A DNA stretch of 40,636 nucleotides from Pseudomonas sp. BGI-2 (GTDB lineage Bacteria > Pseudomonadota > Gammaproteobacteria > Pseudomonadales > Pseudomonadaceae): assembly GCF_004310295.1 (NCBI RefSeq), contig NZ_SISB01000054.1:1-40636 (forward strand). The letters run 5' to 3'. Below the pieces are notes generated by a model. That model did not search any database and had not been told where the DNA came from. It saw only the letters and a list, made by a program, of their open reading frames with translations. Position 1 is the stretch's first letter. Each line of letters opens with the position of its first letter. The translations under genes and the position numbers were made by a program. Below, piece after piece: positions 7,760 through 14,118 of the stretch.

Positions 7760-9445
7760 ATGATCAAAGCCAGTCTGCGAAGCCACCTGACTCTCTGGTT
7801 TGCCGGTTTGTCGCTGCTCACGCTCGTAAGCGTGGGATTCTACGTGGGCCACATCGCCACCGAGCAGATGAAGCAAGCGAGCGGCAATGCGTTGTTGAGC
7901 ACGGCTAGGTCCGCAGCCGAGCTGTTGGGCGCTCAGTTGCATGAACGTCAGCTCGAAGTGTCCCTGCTCAGTCGGGCCCCGTTTTTCAAACATGGTGACC
8001 TGGACGATCCGGATATCTTGACCTCGATGGAGCTGCGTTCGCAGTCCCGCGCCGAGTACGCCTGGATGGGCGTGGCGGACGCCAGCGGACGTGTGCGGCA
8101 AGCCGTGAATGGCCTTTTGGTGAGTCAATCTGTAAAGGAGCGCCCCTGGTTTCAGGCCGGGTTACGAGGTGCATACACCGGTGATCCTCACGAGGCGGTG
8201 TTGCTGGCCAAACTGCTGCCGGGAACCGCCAGAGGTGAACCTTTGCGCTTCATCGATTTCGCCGCGCCGATACGCAATGTCGAGGGCCAGGTGATCGGTG
8301 TGCTGGGCGCTCATGCCCACTGGAGTTGGGTGACGCGGATTGTTGACGCGGCGGTGCTGCGCAAGGACATGACGCCTGAAGTGGAGGCGCTGATCGTCGA
8401 CCACAACGGCAAAGTGCTCTACCCGGAATCGCTCATGGGGCAACTCATGCCGAATATGCCGGTGGCCCGGGAAAACCATTCCGACACTTCTGGCTGGTCA
8501 GTGGGCAACGGTTACCTGACCAGCGTTGTCGCGGTGCCCACTCCTTCAAGCACCGACCTGACGTGGTACATCGCGGTACGGCAGCCGCTGGATATTGCGC
8601 TTCAACCCGCACGTATCCTGTTGTACAAGTTGCTGGGGCTGGGTGTCATCGCCGCGATCGTGTTCGGTCTGGTGGCCTACTACCTCGCGCTGTACCTCAG
8701 TCGCCCGATCGAGCAGTTGGCGAAGTCGGCCAAACAGGTACAGAGCCAACAACCCGGCGTGACCTTCCCCCGTGATCATTCGGTGCGAGAAATTGCCCAA
8801 CTGGGCCAATCCCTCCAGGGCATGACGCAGTCCTTGCTCGGCAAGGAGCGCGAGTTGCAGGAGGCCAATGCGTCGCTGGAAGCCACGGTCGCGCAACGCA
8901 CAGCCGCCCTCACCCAGGCCAATGCCGATCTGTTGAAACTGGCCACCCACGACGCGCTGACCGGCGTGTACAACCGGCGGCGATTCGACGAGAAACTGGA
9001 CGAGTGCAACCTGCTGTTTCAACGCACCGGCCGGCCCTTCGCGCTGCTGTTCATAGACGCTGACCACTTCAAGCAAATCAACGACACCCACGGCCATGCG
9101 GTCGGTGATGAAGTGCTGCACCAACTCGCCCGGCTGATTCAGGACACCACCCGCGCCACTGACTTTGTGGCCCGTTACGGTGGCGAGGAGTTTGCGGTGC
9201 TGTTGCCGGAAGTCGAGGAACCCGAGAGCCCCGAGGTCGTTGCCGAGAAGATCCGCGCCGCGATTGCCGAGGCCACTTTTGCCACGGTCGGGCACGTCAC
9301 GGTGAGTATCGGCATCGGGCTTGCCGAGTCATCGGATAGCAATACGACCGCACTGATCAAACGCGCTGATCAGCAGCTCTATCAGGCGAAGTGGTCGGGT
9401 AGGAATCGGGTGGCGCAGCAGGCTCGCGTGACGCAACGCCACTGA
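7760..9445 (+). CDS. Membrane-bound diguanylate cyclase (sensor-HAMP-GGDEF)
   Basis: This 561-residue protein makes cyclic di-GMP from two GTP. Order: transmembrane helix at about 12-34, a periplasmic dCache-like sensor region, a second helix at about 286-310 (LLGLGVIAAIVFGLVAYYLA), a HAMP linker starting SRPIEQLAKS, a short coiled coil, and a GGDEF domain from about 395. The active-site motif reads RYGGEEF, so it should be catalytic. RATD five residues before it is a classical RxxD inhibitory site, so product feedback is expected. No EAL domain is present. The periplasmic ligand is unknown. The start has only a weak ribosome site (AGATAGG). Confidence 0.93.
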   Translation: MIKASLRSHLTLWFAGLSLLTLVSVGFYVGHIATEQMKQASGNALLSTARSAAELLGAQLHERQLEVSLLSRAPFFKHGDLDDPDILTSMELRSQSRAEYAWMGVADASGRVRQAVNGLLVSQSVKERPWFQAGLRGAYTGDPHEAVLLAKLLPGTARGEPLRFIDFAAPIRNVEGQVIGVLGAHAHWSWVTRIVDAAVLRKDMTPEVEALIVDHNGKVLYPESLMGQLMPNMPVARENHSDTSGWSVGNGYLTSVVAVPTPSSTDLTWYIAVRQPLDIALQPARILLYKLLGLGVIAAIVFGLVAYYLALYLSRPIEQLAKSAKQVQSQQPGVTFPRDHSVREIAQLGQSLQGMTQSLLGKERELQEANASLEATVAQRTAALTQANADLLKLATHDALTGVYNRRRFDEKLDECNLLFQRTGRPFALLFIDADHFKQINDTHGHAVGDEVLHQLARLIQDTTRATDFVARYGGEEFAVLLPEVEEPESPEVVAEKIRAAIAEATFATVGHVTVSIGIGLAESSDSNTTALIKRADQQLYQAKWSGRNRVAQQARVTQRH

Positions 9446-9465
9446 GCGCCCCAACTCACCCTCCA

Positions 9466-9494
9466 TGTGGCGAGGGGGTTTACCCCTCGCCACA
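9466..9494. terminator. Intergenic palindrome between convergent genes
   Basis: TGTGGCGAGGGG / CCCCTCGCCACA form a 12-bp perfect stem with a 5-base loop. It is the dispersed palindrome common after genes in P. fluorescens-group genomes, and it sits between the cyclase and lipoprotein stop codons. A related half is seen at 27575-27591. Confidence 0.75.
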
Positions 9495-9516
9495 GCCAAC
9501 AGGCGGTGCTCTGCGC

Positions 9517-9852
9517 TTACTGAACGTTTTTCAGCTTGACCACATCACCGGAGATCGTGGTGGTGTAGCCGGTCAGGACCCAAGCCCAGAACCAGTTTTC
9601 CTGCACTTGGGTGTTGATCATCGCGTCACCGCCCTTGGCTTTGATCGCCGCGTTCTGGGCACGAACAAAACGGTTGTTTTGCTGGATCGGAATCATGCCG
9701 AACAGCAACAGGCCAGTGGCCGTCGCTTCGCTGTGGCCGATCACCGTGTATTGGCTGCTTTCATAGTGCTGAGTGTTCATCGGAGTGCCGGTGCAACCCG
9801 CCAGAGCCAGACCGAACAGAGTAACGGCAACCACTTTACTGAGGTACTTCAC
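9517..9852 (-). CDS. Small outer-membrane-type lipoprotein, unknown function
   Basis: This 111-residue protein starts at GTG 9852, with GGAG seven bases upstream. The signal peptide ends in the lipobox LALAGC, so lipidation of Cys19 or Cys20 is expected. The mature part contains GHSEATATGLLLFGMIPIQQ and an aromatic segment ENWFWAWVLTGY. It resembles small TRL-type or uncharacterised lipoproteins, but I cannot name the family with certainty. It is not in an operon: the gene upstream is an MFS remnant. Confidence 0.8.
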   Translation of the reverse strand: MKYLSKVVAVTLFGLALAGCTGTPMNTQHYESSQYTVIGHSEATATGLLLFGMIPIQQNNRFVRAQNAAIKAKGGDAMINTQVQENWFWAWVLTGYTTTISGDVVKLKNVQ

Positions 9853-9931
9853 TGAGAAACTCCATGAGATGTTGCCCGGGATCCATCTCTCGGGCGGCGC
9901 ACACTCTAACGGAAGAGGTGGCCAATTGGTA

Positions 9932-10370
9932 TCAGCTAAAGCAGGCGATTGCCGCCCCTTGGTTGGCGGCGGCTTCCGGTTCTGGAGGGTAAAAACGTTG
10001 TGGCTCAGCTTTGAGAGCAGGCTCATCGTCCAGTTTGATAAACATCGCCAACACCGGCCCCAGCAGTACCACGGCGATCGAAGCACCAAACGCCACCGCC
10101 CAGTTATTCCCCGTGATATCCAGCAACCAACCGATCACCACCGGCGACACGGCACCCGCCAGGGCCATGCCCGTGAAGGTGCAGGCGCTGGAGGTCGCGG
10201 AGTGTTCGTGGGACACCTCGGTGCCGATGACCCAAAGCGGCGAGTCCGCCAGTTCCGATCAGAAGAACGAGAAGCTCAGGCCACAGGCGCAGATGATGAG
10301 GTCGTGGGTGAACATCAGCGGAATCAAGCCGATGATCGAAGCCAGGAAGCCGAAGATGATCAAGTCGCAC
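9932..10370 (-). pseudogene. MFS transporter, C-terminal fragment with in-frame stop
   Basis: Read from 10370 downward, the frame gives two MFS-like helices (DLIIFGFLASIIGLIPLMF and a following one), then TGA at 10259-10261. It continues in the same frame with ELADSPLWVIG, a glycine-rich helix ending SPVVIGWLLDITG, and a last helix FGASIAVVLLGPVLAMFI. This is the C-terminal third of a major facilitator permease. The N-terminal two thirds are absent. Sequence next to the break belongs to a hydrolase gene on the other strand. It is non-functional as it stands. Confidence 0.8.
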
Positions 10371-10371
10371 C

Positions 10372-10809
10372 TGTCCTGGCACAAGATTGCGCCGCGCCTG
10401 GCCAAGGATTTCACCGTGGTGTGCACCGACTTGCGCGGATACGGCGACAGCTCCAAACCGGAAAGGGGCGGTGATCATTCGGATTATTCCTTCCGCGCCA
10501 TGGCCCAGGACTAGGTCGAAGTGCAGTCGCTGGGTTTCGAGCAGTTCTATACCGCCGGTCACGACCGTGGCGCGCGGGTGCTGTAGCATGTGCCTGGACC
10601 ACGGCGACAAGCTGCTCAAGGCCGGCTTCGTCGACATGCTGCCGCAGCATTATTTGCTGAACAACGTGACGCGCCAGTGGGGGAAATTTTCCTGGCACTG
10701 GTTTTTCATGACCCAGGACGCACCGCCCCCGGAACGAATGATGAACGCCGATCCGGAGTTCTTCATCCGCCGCAAGCTGAATAACGTTGCAAGGATAAGC
10801 AGAGGTTAA
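10372..10809 (+). pseudogene. Haloacetate-dehalogenase-like alpha/beta hydrolase, 5'-truncated remnant
   Basis: From LSWHKIAPRL the translation follows fluoroacetate/haloacetate dehalogenases: FTVVCTDLRGYGDSSKP, then the nucleophile elbow region GHDRGARV, and later WHWFFMTQDAPPPERMM and NADPEFFIRRKL. The first 30-40 residues are missing. There is a TAG at 10512-10514, another at 10584-10586, and a frame change there; the tail after RRKL is also lost. The parent enzyme would use an Asp nucleophile to hydrolyse a C-halogen or epoxide bond. Together with the adjacent MFS piece it looks like the remains of a divergent uptake/degradation pair. Confidence 0.8.
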
Positions 10810-10880
10810 TACTGTGCCCCCACGCTAGTGTTGCCCGTGAGACGCACCAAGCCCCAGCCGCAAACTGAGGCTTACAAAAG

Positions 10881-10907
10881 AACCGACCCGCAAAGGCGGT
10901 TTTTTTT
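10881..10907. terminator. Probable terminator, short GC stem and T8 tract
   Basis: AACCG and CGGTT flank an inner partly paired CCCGC-AAAG-GC segment followed by eight T. On the minus strand it also forms a hairpin followed by CTTTT. It may close the hydrolase remnant and a short minus-strand coding-like stretch at 10914-11027. Confidence 0.5.
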
Positions 10908-10913
10908 CGCCTG

Positions 10914-11027
10914 TCATTTGGGGCTTGGACATGTGCGTTGCACCGGAGCCAGCGCTGCCACCTCGCCGAGCAGCGGGCCGTCTTCGTCGCTGGCGGTGCT
11001 CTTTTCAGAATATTGGGTGGCTTCATG
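10914..11027 (-). other. Short coding-like stretch, possibly a 3' gene fragment
   Basis: A minus-strand frame of 37 codons between stops has strongly GC-rich third positions and contains ASDEDGPLLGEVAALAPVQ. No start or ribosome site is seen. It could be the tail of a lost gene ending at the terminator at 10881-10907. I do not recognise it. Confidence 0.25.
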
Positions 11028-11099
11028 TCAGAGTTGTAGGCAAAATCCGAGAGTTGCGTAAGGGGGTACACTTTGTGCTCTTTTTGCCTTGCTACCGCC

Positions 11100-11127
11100 T
11101 TGTTGGTCCTATCTTTGTCGGGATACT
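11100..11127 (+). promoter_or_regulatory. Candidate promoter of the DUF3077 RNA leader
   Basis: TTGTTG (11100-11105) and GATACT (11122-11127) are 16 bp apart. Transcription would start about at the first leader hairpin (11137). In the second leader locus the weaker TTTATC (26890-26895) also ends ten bases before its first hairpin. Confidence 0.3.
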
Positions 11128-11136
11128 CTCCAGACG

Positions 11137-11366
11137 TCGCTGCACATTCAGCGATCGGGCGTGAGACCCCGGGGACAATCAAGGCGCAAAGCGCCACAGA
11201 ACCTATTGCGGCGTTTTTTTTTCGTCAGCGATCAGGTTTTATGGCGGCTGTGCGTGGAAGGCTTTCGGGCCTACCGGTTACCTTGATTGCCGGGTCTCAC
11301 ACCACGCACGGCTGCCACCCACGCTTTTGAGACAGCTAAGTGGCAGTTCCTCCAATCAAGGGAACT
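11137..11366 (+). promoter_or_regulatory. Structured RNA leader, copy 1, with Shine-Dalgarno switch layout
   Basis: Elements in order: hairpin TCGCTG/CAGCGA (11137-11154); arm A, GTGAGACCC plus CAATCAAGG (11161-11184); hairpin GGCGC-AAA-GCGCC (11183-11195); a helix 11198-11209/11228-11240 with a T9 run (11214-11222) in its loop; arm B (11242-11257); a UUCG-loop hairpin (11259-11272); arm A' (11281-11300), complementary to A in two 9-bp blocks; arm B' (11302-11317), pairing over all 16 bases with B; and a hairpin AGTTCC/GGAACT (11345-11366) covering the SD. A second CAATCAAGG (11353-11361) overlaps the SD, so A' can pair with it instead of A. The arm order A-B-A'-B' implies a pseudoknot or alternative folds. 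The second copy is at 26905. Confidence 0.72.
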
Positions 11367-11370
11367 GATA

Positions 11371-11475
11371 ATGAACAAACTAAAACCGTCCGAAACACGT
11401 CTTCTCACTCACCAGTCTTCTGAGCGGTGCTGCTCGTCACCTATTCACCTTTGCGTCTATGGAGGTGATCAATGA
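11371..11475 (+). CDS. Short leader ORF (34 aa) overlapping the DUF3077 start
   Basis: ATG at 11371 follows AAGGGA by seven bases. The ORF ends in TGA overlapping the next ATG (ATGA at 11472-11475). The peptide begins MNKLKPSETR and has no recognisable domain. Its position between the structured leader and the DUF3077 gene suggests a translationally coupled leader peptide. Its own start site is the one the RNA structure would hide. Expression is not demonstrated. Confidence 0.45.
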   Translation: MNKLKPSETRLLTHQSSERCCSSPIHLCVYGGDQ

Positions 11476-11765
11476 CCGAACCAACAGAAGCAAAAACCAT
11501 TGGCTTCACCCCCTGCATCTATTGCGTAGACCGTCCCCTGTTCCACGTCAGCGCCGGCGTTCCTGTCGATGCAGCACTGGCAATGGCTTCAGATTTACTG
11601 TTCCTGGCCAAGGCGCTTACAAAAGACGCCGCCTATGACAGAGAAACGGACCGTTTTTCGTGGGCCGCGCACTATTTGACGGCAATGGGGAAGGCGGTGA
11701 TTGATGATGTGGTCAAAGCGGTTACGCCACGACCTGATAGAGCGAGTATGAAAGTCGCAAAATAG
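11472..11765 (+). CDS. DUF3077 family protein
   Basis: This 97-residue cytosolic protein has the family signature LFHVSAGVPVDAALAMASDLL near residues 25-45, followed by a helical C-terminal half. The start has its own strong GGAGG (11461-11465). The family is small, frequent in Pseudomonas and of unknown function. The L-F-x-V ... A-L core can be laid against the DUF6124 protein at 27126, so the two may be distant relatives. A terminator follows at 11788. The leader RNA at 11137 suggests post-transcriptional control. Confidence 0.85.
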   Translation: MTEPTEAKTIGFTPCIYCVDRPLFHVSAGVPVDAALAMASDLLFLAKALTKDAAYDRETDRFSWAAHYLTAMGKAVIDDVVKAVTPRPDRASMKVAK

Positions 11766-11787
11766 CGGCTAACCACTCCAGATGCTT

Positions 11788-11810
11788 GCCCCGACTTTGT
11801 CGGGGCTTCT
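11788..11810 (+). terminator. Rho-independent terminator after the DUF3077 gene
   Basis: GCCCCGAC / GTCGGGGC form a perfect 8-bp stem with a TTT loop, followed by TTCT. The T tract is short. Confidence 0.7.
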
Positions 11811-11857
11811 GATCCTCGGCGCAGAGCGGATACAACGGCCCTGCGACAAATGGTGAC

Positions 11858-11886
11858 GGGTTTATTTTAGAGTCATAAATAAACCC
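11858..11886. repeat. Inverted repeat downstream of the lectin gene
   Basis: GGGTTTATTT / AAATAAACCC form a 10-bp perfect stem with a 9-base loop. It lies 12 bp after the lectin stop and probably acts as its terminator stem-loop. Confidence 0.55.
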
Positions 11887-11897
11887 ACCCCTCTGTT

Positions 11898-12317
11898 TTA
11901 TGCATTAATCCAGTAGTGGCCAGGCTCTCTGTCAGGGTTTACCCGGTCCTTTATTTCTTTACTCACGGAGCTGGGCACAAACCTAAGTAGCAGAGAACCT
12001 TCATTATCGTTGAGCCCGCCGTCGTTAATGCGCAGTTCAAAAATCTGACCTGCCTTCAAGGAAAAATAATTCTCATAACCTGTGACGGTATTGCCCGACC
12101 TCATGACGAGCTGACCCATTCTCCCTGAGGGGAAAGGGCAGCTCGGATCTGCGTTCATGACGTAGTAGCGGCCACTAGAATTGTTACCGTTCGCTCCACA
12201 CTTTCGACCTCGGTCATCTTTGTTGAAGTTCCAAAGTCCGTCTGCATACAGATTACCATCCTCCCTAACCGTGCCAAAACTCTGCCAGTCTTGATTTGCA
12301 TAAACATTAAGATCCAT
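11898..12317 (-). CDS. PA-IL (LecA)-like lectin domain protein
   Basis: This 139-residue protein has no signal peptide. Like LecA of P. aeruginosa, it is a single small beta-rich domain. The parts that line up with PA-IL are MGQLVMRSGNTVTG (LecA has GALVMKIGNSG) and the last third, ELRINDGGLNDNEGSLLLRF (LecA has the calcium loop NDVPGTYGNNSGSF). The Asp and DN of the calcium/galactose site are kept, but the loop is two residues shorter, so ligand specificity may differ. The start has AAGGAG nine bases upstream. Base composition is clearly more AT-rich than neighbouring genes, suggesting acquisition by transfer. Remote homology judged by eye. Confidence 0.6.
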   Translation of the reverse strand: MDLNVYANQDWQSFGTVREDGNLYADGLWNFNKDDRGRKCGANGNNSSGRYYVMNADPSCPFPSGRMGQLVMRSGNTVTGYENYFSLKAGQIFELRINDGGLNDNEGSLLLRFVPSSVSKEIKDRVNPDREPGHYWINA

Positions 12318-12612
12318 TTTGCAGTTCTCCTTTTTTCAAGTGCGGACACCAAAACTCTTGGCTTCCGATGGTTCTTACCTTGTGAATTTTGATTCAACTT
12401 CGCGAGCGCTTGAACTATAAGAAACAGATTTAACTATCAAGCAAAAGATTTTTAGCCGCACCTGCAATAAATGACAGTTTTTTATATCAATTACTCATAT
12501 CAACTCTCCAATGCATCATCAAAACTGGAGAATTGAGAACGAATTCATTTTAGGATCATGAAAAACCCCGTCCCCTTGCCTAATGCCCGTCGGTTAAGCC
12601 GTCACGCGATCC
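12318..12612. other. AT-rich non-coding upstream region of the lectin gene
   Basis: No gene is seen. It carries the lectin ribosome site and a weak inverted repeat, TCTCCA/TGGAGA, around 12505-12533. The AT content falls abruptly at about 12560, near the REPIN. Confidence 0.5.
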
Positions 12613-12738
12613 GTAGCAGCTGGCGAAGCCTGCGTTCGGCTGCGCAGCAGTCGTAAGATCAGGCAATGCGGTGTGTCAGGCATACCGTGCACTCTGGGTT
12701 TACGACTGCTTCGCAGCCGAACGCAGGCTTCGCCAGCT
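12613..12738. repeat. REPIN (inverted REP doublet) interrupted by IS110
   Basis: The left REP (12613-12656, with GGCGAAGCCTGCGTTCGGC) and an inverted right REP (12699-12738) are separated by about 42 bp. The right REP ends abruptly at AGCT where IS sequence begins. The intact relative at 38171-38303 continues with CTGCTACA. The missing REP end is not found on the far side of the IS. Confidence 0.88.
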
Positions 12739-13781
12739 CTGTAGAAGCACCCAGACGATTCGCAGGTTGCGGTTGGCTAACCTGACCGCAGCCTCCTTAC
12801 GGCCCAGTCGGCTCATCCAGCGCAACAAGCGGCGGTCATCGGGCTGCTGGGAATCAGGTCGTAGTTGTTGCAGTACCGCATGGGCTCCCTGGATCATCAG
12901 GCTGCGTAAATAAACATCGCCTCGCTTGGTCATGTCCCCCAGCCTGACCGTCTGCCCGCTGCTGTGCTGGTCAGGCACCATGCCAAAGTACGCGGCAAAC
13001 TTGCGGGCATTGGGAAATCGCTCAGGCTTGGTTTCCTTGGCCACCAGTGCCGTGGCAGTGACTGGGCCGATGCCGCGCACAGTCATCAGTCGCTTCGCCG
13101 TCATGTCGGCGTTGGCGGCCACTTCCAGGCGCCCCGTCAGCACGCTGATGCGTTCGCCCAAATGGCGCCACTCGGCCAACAGTTCGTCGATCAGTTCACG
13201 CAACAGGCCCGGCACCGGCTGGGTGGCATCTTCCAGTACCCGCGGAATTTTCTGGCTGATCGCAACATCGCCCTGCGCCAAGGCCACGCCATGCTCGAGC
13301 AGCAGGCCGCGCATCTGATTACTCACCGCCGTGCGTCGACGCACATAGCCTTGGCGGGCGCGATGCAACGCCTGCATTGCCAGCGCCGCAACGCTTTTGA
13401 CCGGCACTGCGTAGATCTTTCATCGCGACCAGCCCGCAGAATCGCCAGCGCATCGTTGCGATCATTTTTAGGCCCGCTGCGATGGGTGGCCACCAAACCG
13501 GCTGGAAGAATCCGGGCCAGATTGCCTTGGTCTTGCAGCTGCCGGGCCCAGGCTTGAGCACCCGGACCGGTCTCCATCAGAACCACGACATGAGGCGGCA
13601 ACTGGCGTAGAAACTCATAAAACGCCTCGCGCGACTTGATCCGTTGCTCGTAGTGCACCTGGCCGAGGACGTCTTCACCGGCGACCTGAAAGACCTGCTT
13701 GGCCAGATCGACCGCCACGGTTGTGCAGGCCGACAAATCGGAAGAAGACAGGGATTGATCAATCGAAGTATGCTTTTTCAT
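12700..13781 (-). pseudogene. IS110-family DEDD transposase, frameshifted
   Basis: From ATG 13781 the N-terminal RuvC-like domain has VAVDLAKQVF, METGPG and KNDRNDALAI, providing the acidic residues. The reading then changes frame. The rest (VPVKSVAALAMQALHRAR to the end) includes the C-terminal MTVRGIGPVTATALVAK and FGMVPDQHSSG segments with the serine of the Tnp20-type domain. The break is at the A3 run complementary to 13418-13420; a fourth A restores D-E-K-I-Y-A-V-P-V-K. The last dozen codons, including the TAA stop (12700-12702), are REP sequence, so the IS itself seems to supply no stop. It is inactive unless the indel is a sequencing error. Confidence 0.88.
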
Positions 13782-13860
13782 GGACTCGCCCTCGCTGTCG
13801 TTGGCTGTTTAGACTGCCATCGTGGCGCATTGACGCCTCGGCTTGGGCGAGTCCATCCAA
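12739..13860 (-). mobile_element. IS110-family insertion sequence in a REP target
   Basis: It contains a DEDD transposase gene and, upstream of it, a non-coding region with a long hairpin. One boundary is clear, at 12738/12739 inside the REP. The other end, beyond 13860, could not be placed: no REP half and no duplicated target are visible up to 14118. REP-targeting IS110 elements are known in Pseudomonas. In this family the non-coding end encodes a bridge RNA that selects the target; that role for 13782-13860 and beyond is inference. Confidence 0.75.
13780..13856 (-). other. Long-range hairpin covering the transposase start codon
   Basis: ATGGACTCGCCC (13856-13845) and GGGCGAGTCCAT (13791-13780) are perfect 12-base arms. 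The final AT belongs to the transposase ATG. The fold could restrain translation or be part of the IS non-coding RNA. Confidence 0.55.
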
Positions 13861-14118
13861 TTACAGAAATTGCGTTGTCGCAGAACATTGCTTATCTGAT
13901 CGGCGTTAGCCCTTGGCGCTCATTTCGCCGGTTCGGCGCGTGCAGTCGTTCGCGAGGTGTCCCTCTCCTTCCTTTACGCCGATGGTTTCCTTCTTCATGG
14001 GTTTGCTGTCTCCGTCAGGGTGGTTTCGCCCGCTTCAGGATAGTTGCCGCTCGCCCGCCGCTTGAGTCTCGCTGACTGACGGTGTGCGCCCAGGTAAAGC
14101 CTGGCGCTCAGCATCCAG
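13857..14118. other. Region between IS110 and ppx without an assignable gene
   Basis: It probably holds the undetermined end of the IS. A stem GCGCC-c-AGG / CCT-GGCGC near 14087-14109 lies just past the ppx stop and may be its terminator. No coding frame is convincing. Confidence 0.4.

Noticed and set aside
7573..7761. A minus-strand frame starting MGAYLKFLESWHGMRNGR opposite the cyclase start, possibly a small protein
   Set aside because: It looks somewhat coding-like, but it has no ribosome site, stops after about 50 codons and would continue only with a frameshift. The evidence is too weak to call it.
8546..9295. A 249-codon minus-strand frame inside the diguanylate cyclase gene
   Set aside because: It is a shadow of the GGDEF coding region with low-complexity composition and no ribosome site.
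10845..10930. Inverted repeat CCAAGCCCCA / TGGGGCTTGG flanking the 10881 terminator, considered as a third leader copy
   Set aside because: It lacks the A-B-A'-B' order, the UUCG hairpin and a following gene start. It is more likely a terminator surround.
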